Assembly: GCA_963971425.1 (NCBI GenBank)
Contig: OZ020523.1
Span: forward strand, 22,611,105 to 22,675,104
Direction of reading: 5' to 3'
DNA from: Bryoerythrophyllum caledonicum
Lineage: Eukaryota > Streptophyta > Bryopsida > Pottiales > Pottiaceae
Length of the DNA stretch: 64,000 nt
The position numbers were made by a program, and so were the translations under genes. Of the stretch, positions 33,655-44,492 are shown one piece after another (the first letter of the stretch is position 1; each line of letters begins with the position of its first letter). Below the pieces are notes generated by a model. The model was given only the letters and a program-made list of their open reading frames with translations. It was not told the DNA's origin and made no database searches.

Positions 33655-35484
33655 CTACTGATCCTTGTTATTGGGATTAAATGGAGCATTACATTGGAAA
33701 TATTGGTGACCAGATTGCTTACAATTTCCACAAACTGGAGCATAATCTTCTACAAACTTTGGATTTGGGCAATCACTGGCATAATGTCCTAATTGCCGAC
33801 ATCGAAAACAACGAATTATCTTTCTTCGTGAACCACCTGACATATTGGGTGTCTCAACGGGTATATAACGACTAGGCTGATTCCATGTAGTTTCAGTAAA
33901 AGATCCTGGTTGACCAGTGGCAATAAATGTTGTATTGGGCTGTTGATTTGGCATAACTTGGAAATTTCCTTGTTGGTTGTTGCCACTATTTTGCATATTG
34001 GGCCCATAATTTGGGTTAAAATTCGGATTTTGCAAATTTCCAACACCTCTATTTTGTCGATTGGAACGATTACCGTCCCAATTCCCCATATTTCCAGTTT
34101 GCACTTGATTAACTTCCCATTGAGTTGGTTGAATCATTGTCTAAGCACCAAATTGCGGTTGACCATTTAAATACCAACATTTAGCGGTAGGATGTTTCCA
34201 CCATAACATTTGCATTGTACTCCCGTTTGTTGTGGTGGCGGACATTCCGTTTCAAAATGACCTTGCCCCTTACAATTTTTACACCATACATTGGGTCTTT
34301 GTATTAGTAGGCTTCTGCCGTTTTTCTTTCTCTTTGGCCATATTAACCGCCAATTCTTCCATTTTCTTTGTAAGATTCAATAACAACGTCTCATTCGAAT
34401 TTGGTACAACATTTGAAGTTGGTAATTCATGTGGGGGATAAGTCAATGCTGAAGCATACGGTACTACTGCTGTGGGCGGTACTGATTGCAGCGGTGTCGC
34501 ATTGATCACTCCTTGTAAATTGGTAGCCCCTTCAGCCGCATTCACAGCCCATGGATAACTTCCTATTAACGTATTTCCTCTTTGTACCTGTGGATTCACC
34601 GAATTGGGAATCATCGTGGGGCCTACAAGTAACAACTGATCATAATGACATTCTTCCCATATCTTTGCACGTTCTAAAGATGCTCCTACGGTGGCTGGTT
34701 GAACGCCCTTTACAAACATTTTCAATTCCTGTGGATTCAAACCATTCGTTATTATTGACAATATAAATGACTCAGGCATTTGATTATTCGGCCATTTTTG
34801 AAGTATATCTACAACTCTCCCATAATAAGACTGAACTGGTTTGCCTAAAAACATTTTGCTTGTCATTAAACTTTCTCGAAGCCGATTTTCAAAACCAATT
34901 GGCCTCAAATGTGCTAGAAAAGCGTTTTTCAAAGCTTCCCAGTTAGGAAATTGACCAACTGTTTGATGATTATACCATTCACATGCCGTATCTTTTAACG
35001 TGGCAGGAAACCATCTCAATCATATATCTTCAGTTCTTCCATTATTGGCTACACACGCTGTCAAGAATTGAGACAAATGATGATCTGGATCTGAACCTGG
35101 CCATCCACTAAATGTTGGCAATAGTGCAACACTTGTGGTGCGATCTCCTACTGCTCCCATTGCTATCGGAATCGGGACTTCAGGTGCCGCCTCAGCCATT
35201 GGTTCTATTATTGATTTTCTTGCAATATCTATTCGAATATTCCCTCTTCCTTTACTTCTGGTTTTATTTAAACCTTCGTTTGAGGAACTATCACTTGTTT
35301 CCAATCCTTCTGGACTCTTATTATGTCCACTTCTCGAACACGAAAATGATGTCACTCTCTTAAGTTTTTCTCCTTGAATTCTTTCCCTTAATCTTCGTAA
35401 CGACTCTCTTGAGCAAAACCTATCGTATCTTTCTTTGATCTGTCCATTCTTTCTTTGTAAATTGTCTTCATTATCACTACTCAT
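33655..35484 (-). pseudogene. gag: capsid and nucleocapsid, with stops
   Basis: ATG at 35484 opens a frame with a charged N-terminus. A retrotrans-gag core follows (LPTFSGWPGSDPDHHLSQF, FPATLKDTACEWYN, FENRLRESLMTSKMF), broken by a TGA at 35020-35022, probably from a CGA codon. The frame then runs to a TAA at 34279. Three CCHC zinc knuckles follow. The first (C-K-N-C ... H ... C, 34242-34283) is readable only in a shifted frame. The other two, CFRCRQLGHYASDC and CGNCKQSGHQYFQC, lie in 34137-33655, which returns to the original frame. A TAG precedes 34137. The product would form the particle and bind RNA; this copy cannot make it intact. Confidence 0.85.
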
Positions 35485-35617
35485 AATCCTTCATTTCTTC
35501 CATGCATAATCTATAACACGCCAATTTATACTCCATAAAATTTAACCGAAGACCGATTCTTATATACTTTGTTTTTATTTTCTTTAAACAATTCTTAACA
35601 TTTCATAATAATATCTA

Positions 35618-35635
35618 TCCCCGGCAGCGGCGCCA
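35618..35635 (-). other. Primer-binding site, tRNA-Asp type
   Basis: On the element strand TGGCGCCGCTGCCGGGGA begins three bases after the 5' LTR. It is complementary to the 3' end of plant tRNA-Asp (ending CCCCGGCAACGGCGCCA) apart from one internal mismatch. This primer choice is common in Athila/Tat elements. Confidence 0.85.
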
Positions 35636-35638
35636 AAA

Positions 35639-36401
35639 TGTAGTTATCATTTTTGGTCGGATTGGAAATAAACCCAAAGCACCAAATCAGTATAGGTGGA
35701 TTCGTTCGCGGGGAAAGACTGTTGATATGAAGGTCACTATGTTATTGTCACGATTGATTACACTCTTGCTTCCTAACTTCTCTTAACAATTACTATCACT
35801 CAATTACTCTCTTTCATCACTCTAAACCTAATTATTCTCCAATTCTTCATTCTTCATGATCTCATAATCATGTCAATTTCTATCTTCTTCACTGTAATCA
35901 CAATACAGTGTGTTCAATAATATGTGATTATCTTTCCGTAATCACTTTCAATAACCAATTCTTTCACAGAGATTACAATCTCTTCACATTCACAATTCCA
36001 TTCTCTAACTTTCTATCTTCACAATTCTCATACAATACTCATAAACTTCACTTCCAATCATACAATTATAGTTCTTTAACTCCAATTCCATTAATACTTC
36101 ATCTAATCACAATCCTACAAAAGAAAATAGAAAAATTCAAAGAAAAACAAAGAGGTAGCACCAAGCTTGCCCCGGCTTATGACTATCACAGTCTGGCCTC
36201 GAATCCATCTTCCACAAAGTCTTTATCCAAAAACGAGAAACTAATTCCCAGATTCCAAACGTCACATGAGTTTCCGCTCCTGACCAACTTTTCACGTAAC
36301 TTCCCAATCTTACTACTGAACTACGAAACTAACTGGCTAACTTCCGAAACTAACCAATTCTAATCCACATGTGAACACAAAAACTAATTACACATTCTAC
36401 A
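35639..36401 (-). repeat. 5' LTR (763 bp)
   Basis: Partner of the LTR at 26725-27488, one base shorter. TG...CA termini are intact. Transcription of the element would start here and run leftwards. Promoter elements were not localised. Confidence 0.9.
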
Positions 36402-36406
36402 TGTAT
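36402..36406. repeat. Target-site duplication, right (TGTAT)
   Basis: Five-base partner of CGTAT at 26720-26724, with one C/T difference at a CpG. A 5-bp duplication is the Ty3/gypsy standard. Confidence 0.6.
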
Positions 36407-38705
36407 ATACCTTAATAAATTGTTCCAGGTGAGAACTTCTAACACCATAAGCACCGCGTTGCTGCGATCTACGACCCTTAGATGGCCTCCACTAACACCT
36501 GGATCTTGATGTTGATATATAGGTCAATGTGCGAGTCCTACATAACAACTAGTGTTGGTGTAGGGTAGGGTATTTGAAGGATATCACACGGTAATATCCG
36601 GATCTTGGGCGGTAATTGCAAATGCCTCCGTGGAGGTCCGCGGCCGCACACCCCAACTCATGACGCAAACTCTATGCACAACCCCGTTTCGCTTATTCCA
36701 CTCCAATTTCCCGTTCGATGCAAGTCTCTCTCCCTCCGAAGTGAGTAGTGATTTACGTTCTATGATGAGTGTGTGCAGAGTGACAAGGTTGAACACGGGT
36801 CAAAGTTTGTACAGAAGGTTGAACAAGGTCGAAGTTTGTGCAGAAGGTTGAACACAAATCAAAGTTTGTGCAGAATGTTGAACACGCCCTTGCGCTGTCC
36901 TGATGGAAATTCTTCCATCATGTACATACAAGTATTAGTCTTTATATGTATGGATTTTAATAAGTAAGGAGTTGGGGTAAAAGGGGTTGGTCGTGGTAAG
37001 AACCACGGTTTGAGGATTTGGGCAAGTGTTAGCATTTAGGTGCTGCACCGCTCTTGTCACTGCTCAGGGGGGTAGGTAGCGGGTTGACTGGTATTTTTCC
37101 TGCCTCACTAGCGAGCCAAGCCGTGGGCCGCCGAACCACTCGACGGACTCGATCGGGTTCGAACCCGGACCAGCGGCAGCCACTGACCACGACATTTCCA
37201 GCCAACCAAGTCCACGACTTGGCGATCAGGTTGTGCGAATCAACACCTTTATACGTCCGTACCATCAGCTATCTTACGATAAGTTTTATTTTTATTTTTA
37301 TTTAGTTATTTTTTATTTATTTTACTTATCTTGTTGGTTGGAAGGTCTAAGTTTTTAGTCTTCCAATAAATAAATGACTAGGGGATTTTATGTGGTTGAA
37401 AGTGGAAAGGATAAGAAAGTAATGAAGTACCTTGTGGGGTACTTTGGGTAGGGTGACATGGGCTGGAGTGCCCACGTCCACTTGAGGTGGGAAAGTTGGA
37501 AAAGAGATTCCTTAGTTAGTGAGTGTGTGTGCGGGTGAGAGAGCAAGGGTTTCGAGCAGAACTTTGACTGTATGTAGCTCAACGAATTTTATTCGCATGG
37601 AATTGAAAATTTGAGGGTTTTTTCTTTGTCTTCAGAGATTTCTATACTCGTTTCAAAAATTGAATTCGGAGTTATGTAGCAAAAGTTATGAAGGTTTGTT
37701 TTTTTGTGAAAACCCGAGGCCATCCATTGAGAGGCAGAGGTTTGACAAGCTATAACTTTTGCTGTAGTTCTTAGTTTTCTTTGAGATTTGAAGGGTGTGT
37801 GCGTCTCTATCTTAGCTTTCTAGAAAGATATCACAATTGAAATTCGGAGTTGTGAGCAAGAAGTTATAGAGATCTGAATGAATAGGGGTAGGCAGAACTT
37901 TGATTGTCTATAACTTTCGGACAGTAGTTTAAATTGACTTGAAATTTGGAGGAGTGTTAGTTGTTTGAATTCGCTTTCCAGAGAGCTATTACACTTAGTA
38001 TTTGAAGTTTTGAGTCATCTGTGTCACTTGTTTGAAGGTTATAGCCTTGGTGAAACTTTTCCATTGTGTTTTTGAACACTTCTTTTGAGTTTCTTAGTGT
38101 TTTTAAAGACTTGAAGACTTTGGAGTTGAAGGATGGAGGAATTAAAGACTTGAAGCTTGACTTGAAGAAAAGAGAAGATGGAGACAAGTGTGTTGTGGCT
38201 TGTGGTCCGATTTCTTTTTTTGTGATTCCAAGCCAGCTTTGGAGGCTAGTTGTATTTCAATTCTGTTCTTGTAAACTCTGTTGCGGCGAAGTGGGGATAA
38301 TTGCCCACACGGTCGTGTTTATGTCGTTCCCACCAGTGAGGCACGTTTGCTGGTCACCGTGGGTTTGAATTTTAAGAGCCAATCTTTCGGACGGTTTCAG
38401 CTTGTGGTCTGGCCGTCCCGTTTTACCCATCCGAGGCCGTGGTTTCTTATCACCCACCTTTACCCTTAACCCTTTAGAACCACCACATGATAGGCCAACG
38501 GGGAGGAGTTTGAAGACTGAAGACTGAAGACTAGAGACTGAAGACCTGAAGATTTGAAGATACAATTGGATTCCCGAGCAAACAATCTCCAGTCGCAGCC
38601 AGATTCCCTGCGAATTCTCAAGGCGCTCCCTTCTCTACACGACAGCGCTGGAGTTGTTTCTTTCTGCACACACTCCAGTTCTGAGTGACATGATGAATGT
38701 TTGCA
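36407..38705. other. Intergenic; minisatellite at 36785-36888 and a tRNA-like B box near 37157
   Basis: 36785-36888 has three ~30-bp units (AAGGTTGAACACGGGTCAAA type) and a partial fourth. Near 37155-37168 the palindromic GGGTTCGAACCC is a good RNA polymerase III B box, but no cloverleaf can be drawn, so at most this is a tRNA-derived SINE remnant. 37.6-38.1 kb has diverged repeats around GGAGTTATGTAGCAAAAG. No supported gene. Confidence 0.35.
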
Positions 38706-39135
38706 GAAGTAAACTCGAGTGTGTGTAGAAGTAAACTCGAGTGTATGCGGAAGTAAACTCGAGTGTGTGCAAAAGATTGAACACAGGTCGAAGCAACTCA
38801 ACCTAAGACGCGAGTCCGGTGTTCAACATGTGTCTTAGCGCAGGTGTTCAACCCTCACCGGTCTTGGCGCAGGTCTGATCTTCTTTGGCACGAACTGATC
38901 TCACTCGGCGCAGGTCAGATCTCCCTCACCGGTCTCTGATCACTCTCGGCGTTGGTCAGAAGGAGGTCCGGCGTGTGCAAGGAGGTGCTCGGCACGAGGA
39001 GGTGTTCGGCGCAAGTGTGCTCACACCTGGACAGTGAGGGTCGCCAACTTTAGATCTTGAAGGTGAGGGTTGTTGGCTGTTGGCTCAGGTTGCAAGGAGA
39101 TCTCAGGTTGCAAAGGAGATCTCAGGTTGTAAGAG
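38706..39135. repeat. Cluster of short tandem repeats
   Basis: Three exact-period 22-bp units (GAAGTAAACTCGAGTGTGTG) occupy 38706-38771, followed by TTGAACACAGGTCGAAG, which recalls the 36.8 kb repeat. 38.83-38.95 kb alternates GGCGCAGGT and CTCACCGGTCT phrases, and 39.08-39.14 kb repeats GGAGATCTCAGGTTGCAA. No coding signal. Confidence 0.65.
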
Positions 39136-39206
39136 CGAAAGGAATATCTCAGGTTGATGAGGAAGAGTGAAGTGTAGCGAGCTTGGCGTAGGAGGTTTAC
39201 GAACAC

Positions 39207-39742
39207 GCTTCACTCAGCAAGCGAGGTTGCTTGGAAGCTTTACTCCGGGTGTCACACGGTTCTTGGACACTCCTTGAAATTGTGATGTCACGAGGTGTGC
39301 GGCCGCACACCTCTTTACAAGCTAGAGGTTCTAGAGCGCGACGGAGGCGGCGCTAGGGTTTCCACGGAGGCGGCGCTAGAGTTTTCTGCGGCGCTAGGGT
39401 CTCCTCAACGACCACGTCACAGATAGGGTTTCAGATGTTGTAATGGCTACTAGTGCTTTTGTGATGGCTTCTATTAATATTGCGTTCTTTCTTTCTAGTG
39501 ACGGTTGTTAGGAACTTTTGGAGCAAAGCACAAAATAACAAGATTGTAGTGGCTGACATTGACGTTTGTGCTTCAAGTGATTGAGTCTCTGATTTAGAGC
39601 TGACCACGGCGCAGTCTTGTGCAATCAAAACCAATGGTGTTTATTAACACCACCTATTCTACAGATTCGGTGTCAACCTCCTGGATCCAGATGGAATGAC
39701 TAGATGTAGGTAATGCGTGAAACGAGTTCAAGGTCCCACAAT
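39207..39742. other. Intergenic with GC-rich direct repeat
   Basis: ACGGAGGCGGCGCTAG occurs twice near 39340-39385, next to a palindromic GTGTGCGGCCGCACAC at ~39296. A similar GCGGCCGCACA lies at 36.64 kb. No gene recognised. Confidence 0.3.
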
Positions 39743-40297
39743 ATTCTTTCACTTGTTAGATAGAGATCTGGCTTTCATGGTTTCGGTGCATTCATACATA
39801 CAAAACATTTTTGGAGAGAGTAGGACTAGAAGAAGAGCCGCAGTCAGTCAATGCTTTTTGATGTCATTCACCGGACTATGGAGCTTCTTAGAACTGATAG
39901 TGCTACGCTTGGTGCTCATAATTTGACACTAATCATTTTCTTGTCACACGACCCGTGTCATTGTGTGGTTTGGATTTTTTGTTGCTCTTTTCACATTCTA
40001 TCTTGCTGGTGACATTGTCATTGTCTGCATGTATGGGGTTAAAGAATGTGGCTGTGGTGTTGTGATGGTTGTTTGTTCAGTATGTTTCTAGGACTTTGTT
40101 TTTGAAGGTAGGTTTATTTGTGGTGTTATTAGATAAAGATCTGAGTTTCAAGACTACAGTGCATCCATACAAATCATTTCTGTTTTGAGAGAATAGGTGT
40201 AGAAGAGCTGCACACAACCTTGAGGGATGATTTTCGATGCCATCAAGCGGACTGAGGAGCTTCTTAGAACAGATAGGGCTACACTCAGTGTTGGCTC
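39743..40297. repeat. ~165-bp diverged direct duplication
   Basis: 39743-39912 and 40125-40297 align by eye (TTAGATAGAGATCTGGCTTT with TTAGATAAAGATCTGAGTTT, ACCGGACTATGGAGCTTCTT with AGCGGACTGAGGAGCTTCTT, and so on) at roughly 75 percent. Neither copy shows an intact reading frame across the block. Confidence 0.6.
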
Positions 40298-40302
40298 ACG
40301 AG

Positions 40303-40362
40303 GGCGCCAACGTACATATCCGTGTGTTCACCTGTGAACACACAGACATGTACGTGGGCACC
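40303..40362. repeat. 60-bp near-perfect palindrome
   Basis: The left arm GGCGCCAACGTACATATCCG plus TGTGTTCAC pairs with the right arm GTGAACACACAGACATGTAC plus GTGGGCACC, giving about 30 paired bases with four mismatches and almost no loop. Because of the symmetry both strands encode a similar peptide (...FTCEHTDMYVG... on plus, ...FTGEHTDMYVG... on minus). Confidence 0.8.
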
Positions 40363-40473
40363 GTCCACTTCAAAGATCCCTATCCATTCTTTGCTCTTCG
40401 GCATTTGCTCGTTCAGCTGCATCCAAGGTTCACCAATCGGCTCCTGGAGTTGTCTTGATTCACCCTTCATCCT

Positions 40474-41399
40474 TAAGGTACCATGACAGTTTCACACCAA
40501 AACACTTCAAAATTGATGGATTCTAGTGCACTCAATAAAGAAGGAAACAAAAACTTTGATTTCTAGTTTTGATCGTAGGATCTCATATACGACTTATTCA
40601 GTAACATAATTACAAAATCTCATAAACTTTGACGGCACGGATTGAAAGATTGTAGTGTTTTAAGTCAAGCAAATGGTTCATTTTCTTCCTTGCGTTCCGT
40701 GGATCAGCAGACTTTGACTTCACTTGATGTCAAATTTTGGCACTACACAAGGTCTAAATCCATTACCATTGTCTTAAGCATGTTGTTAATTCCTTGTACA
40801 CCAAATTTTAGAGGTAGAGGAGGGGTGTAGCATATTCAAAACAAGTGTGTAAGGAGTGGAGGTTAAAAAATAGTCAATTTCCGTTTTAAATTTTTGTGTA
40901 ATTAGTATGTTTTTGATTGATAATCCTAATGGTCGATAAGAAGATTTGCACTACATATTGTTGAGGGAAAAAAAAAAGTAAAAAATATGACGATCTCTAA
41001 CTTTTATGTGGAAAAGAAGTTTTTTAGTTCCTTGTCCGATAATGTGTGAAAATGTTTGACTTGGGTTAATATGCTTTTTTCACTAAAGACAAGAACTTTT
41101 TTTTGACAATATGAAGGAAAAAAATATTACTTGCTAGTATTGAAAATCTCACATTCAATAGAGTGTCCCAGCAAAAGTTTTTGGAGGTACCTAAAGTGCC
41201 CGCCCTCCCCATTTGAAATTCAAAACCTTATAACTTTTTCATTATATGTCGAATTTAGGAATTTCTTTTTCTCCCACTGAGGTCTTAGTAATGCCCTTCT
41301 ATAGTAAAAATTTCAAAGTGGAATGTTGGAAATTGACACCATAGGAACCTGACCAAACTTTCATTTAAAGCCCATTTCTGACACTTGGTCCTTTAGGGG
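40474..41399 (-). mobile_element. Family A, near full length, left end damaged
   Basis: The right end GGTCCTTTAGGGG abuts TTAA at 41400-41403. At the left, TTAAGGTACCATGACAG lacks the CCCC bases, so the terminus is eroded or was deleted. The interior is inverted relative to 1195-2139 (GATCAGCAGACTTTGAC near 40706). Confidence 0.7.
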
Positions 41400-41403
41400 T
41401 TAA

Positions 41404-42523
41404 TGGTTTCTCAAGTTTCCTTGCTTTGATTGAACAATACCTCCTTTTTCTATTGTGAATCTTGCCTGATTCAGGAAATGGTATCAATTTCAGTGAAACG
41501 TCATTTCGAGGTTCTAGGTATGGATTGTTTGGGCATGGCTTTTCACATAAGTCATGTGCCTTATGTACCTTTTAGTCTTCAGAAAACAAATGCGAGTTTT
41601 TTTTCCTTGAATTGGCAGACACTCAGCTAGGCTTGTTTCGGGTTTGATGTTGTTGACCTGTGTGTATGGCATTTGTGGAAGTCTGACTAAGCTGGACATA
41701 GCATATTGCTTATTCTTTGTACATAGATGAGCACTATGGATGTCACCTTTTGAAGGCGAATAGTTGTTTCTTGTTTCTAAATTTTGTGTCTATTTCCAAG
41801 CTATTACTAAGCTCTGGCTTGTAAGCAATTCCAAGACTAAGGAGGAAAGGAAGGCATTTCAGGTGATTTCTGAAGCTAGCACGTCCTTGTTTGAAGTTTG
41901 GTGATACCAGAATGATGGAGGATCATGTTGTACATCCTTCATATTTTTGTAGAAGATTGACAAGCATGGTTAATTTTTTCATTTTTAAGCTTTGGTTAGG
42001 AATTGAGATTTTTTAGAAGATCAACAAGCATGGTCAATTTTGCTATTTTGGAAAAAAAAAATATTGATGGCGACCTTGATGGTGGTCGAGGAACTTTTCT
42101 ATCAATGTGTTAAGCAGAGCTCCAATTGAATTTTAATAGTTTGTGTAGGTTTTTGGCAAAAGCTGAAGTATGTGACTACCACTAGCGCCCACACAAGCAT
42201 CAAACGTTCAACGCCATCCAATTCTAGTGATTGCCCAACAAAGACCTGCAGGGTGCAACATACCTTAGGTGAGAATTATCTTTGATTTTTTTTCAAAAAT
42301 AGTACTTTAGAGTTCAATAATGATTTTTTGAGGTGCGGAGAAATTAAAGATCTTATTCTACTTCAAAATATATTTTTATCCCTCTATAAGCAAGAATTGT
42401 GATTCTATCCACCGTTTGTATAAGGCAAACTACTGTGGTTTATTTGTTATAAAACTAAATATTTTTCCTAAGGAAATGAGTAATTTCTATAGACCTAGTC
42501 ATTGCAATTCTACTTCTTATATC
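41404..42523. other. Intergenic, no gene seen
   Basis: Short ORFs only. A duplicated phrase (AGAAGATTGACAAGCATGGT / AGAAGATCAACAAGCATGGT) lies at ~41950 and ~42016. Confidence 0.3.
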
Positions 42524-42527
42524 TTAA

Positions 42528-43433
42528 CCCCTAAAGGCCCAAGGCATTTTCACACCAAAAACACTTCAAAATTGCTCGTTCTAGTGCAATGAGTAATGAG
42601 GTAATCAAAACCTTTTATTTCTACATCTAACCGTAGGATCTAAATTAAGACTTATTTCATTAACGTCCCCACAAAATTTCATAAACTTTGACCGTACGGA
42701 TTGAAAGATTATAGTGTTTGAAGTAGAGAAAACTGTTCTTTTTTCCCTGCTTAGAGCGGATCAGCAGATTTTGACTACACTTGGTGTCAAATTTTTGCAC
42801 TACGCAAGGTCTGAGAACATTACCATCATGTTCATCATGATGTTATTTCCTTGAACACCAATTTTTAGAGGTAGAGAAGGAGTGTAGCATATTCTATGCA
42901 AATGTGGAACGAGTGGAGGCTTAAAAACTGCTAGTTCACGTTTCATTTTTTTGTGAACTAAATATGTTTTAGAATGATAATCCGAATGGTCAATAAGAAA
43001 TGTAAGAAATATGAAGGTCTCTAAGTTTTATGTGGAAAAGATAGAAGTTTTTTTGGTACCTTGCTCGACAAAGTGTGACAATGTGTGAAAATGTTTGACT
43101 TAGATTATTATGCTATATTCCACTTAAGACAAGAAATTTTTTTGACAATATGAAGGAAATAATATTATTATCTAGTTTTGAAAATCTCACATTCAATAGA
43201 TTGTCCTAGCAATACTTTTTGGAGTTGCCCAACGTGCCTGATCTCCCCATTTGAAATTCAAAACCCTATAGATTTTTCATAAAATGTCGAATTTAGGAAA
43301 AAATTACTCACACAAAGCTTCCAAATGTCCATCTACAGTAGAAATTTCAAAAAGAAATGTTATAAATTAACACCATAGGAATTAGCCCAGACCTTGAAGA
43401 GTCCCTTGAGGGGAACTCTTGGGCCTTTAGGGG
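42528..43433 (-). mobile_element. Family A element, full length
   Basis: 906 bp, with TTAA at 42524-42527 and 43434-43437. The left end CCCCTAAAGGCCCAAGG and the right end, whose reverse complement is CCCCTAAAGGCCCAAGAG, match over 15 bases. The interior is inverted relative to 1195-2139. No ORF. Confidence 0.8.
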
Positions 43434-43437
43434 TTAA

Positions 43438-44485
43438 ACACCTCTAATAGGTGTGACTTTTTTGTTTGCAATGACCTAATACAAGTTAGAATATACACTT
43501 GGCATAAAATTTAGGCATTGATTATTGAAAGAAATATGTCATTAATTTCATTCAAAATACCATAACAAATTCCATGCATGGAATAATAAAACTAGAATGC
43601 ACTATTCAAAGGATAAACCTTATGGTCTCTGCAGTTAAAGTTTACTAAAATATATGAGTGTATTCATGTAGTAGTTAACTTAAATTCCCTGTGATTGAAA
43701 ACTATAGTAAAAAGTTGTTGAATCTATCATAGAACGTCTCATATGAAAGAGACAATTTTTTGATACATTGATTTAACAAACTACTTGGAATTTGGGGTTA
43801 TTGTATTGTTCTAGCTAAATGATCCGGAGGACGCTAATGATTATCACCATACAATGTATGAAAGATAGGTGTAGAACTACATAGTGAACCAGGACTACTA
43901 AGACATATTGCAAAAGAGACAAAGGTCCACGAATTAGGTATTGTGGATTTGGCCAAGGTGAACGTGGGGCAAACTTATAACAATCTATCATAGATCATTT
44001 TGGGCCCAATGAAGTAACATTTGTCCTTTACAAGAGAACATGTGAAGTAGAAAGGCACAACTTATGAGGTAAACATTGAAATATTATTTGCAGTTTATGT
44101 TTATTTGTTGTTAAATAATCCCAAATTGTATTTAAGCCTTCATTAAACTGTGAGGTGAAATGATAATATCAAAAAATGAAATAAACTTCAGTAAAATTGA
44201 CGCATCTAAATCTAAGTCAAACAATTTCACACATGAACAAACAAGGTTACATATATTTTTCATGAACAATTCCAAATACAAAAGAAAATAAACTATATCA
44301 TGTTTTCTATTTAAAAATTAGTTCTATTTTATTATTTCTTGCATTTTATTTTTATATTGTGGTATATACGTTCTTATTCACCATGAATTGATTTTTTAGA
44401 GGTTAATATCTACATATGTATTGACCAATTTGCAACCGCTATGTTTTTTTGTACCGATAGCAACAATGGAGACCAACACATATTA
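43438..44485. other. Intergenic, AT-rich; possible 5' region of the next element
   Basis: No gene or known repeat recognised. An ATG at 44466 in frame with the following gene is stopped after six codons. Confidence 0.3.
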
Positions 44486-44492
44486 AACGTCT

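Larger units (their letters stand above)
26725..36401 (-). mobile_element. Ty3/gypsy LTR retrotransposon (Athila/Tat-like), coding-defective
   Basis: A complete 9.68-kb element read on the minus strand. Order: 5' LTR (35639-36401), PBS, gag with zinc knuckles, protease, RT, RNase H, integrase, an extra ORF, PPT, 3' LTR (26725-27488). Protease before RT and integrase last is the Ty3/gypsy order. The FLDGFSGYN motif in RT, the tRNA-Asp-type PBS and an extra ORF between integrase and the 3' LTR are typical of the plant Athila/Tat branch. LTRs differ at about six bases plus one indel, so insertion is recent, yet gag, pol and the extra ORF all carry stops or frameshifts. Mobilisation by a related intact copy is the simplest reading. 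No host gene is interrupted as far as can be seen. Confidence 0.9.

Noticed and set aside
37157-37168. tRNA gene suggested by GGGTTCGAACCC
   Set aside because: Only a B box-like palindrome is present; no acceptor stem, anticodon arm or A box at the right distance could be drawn.
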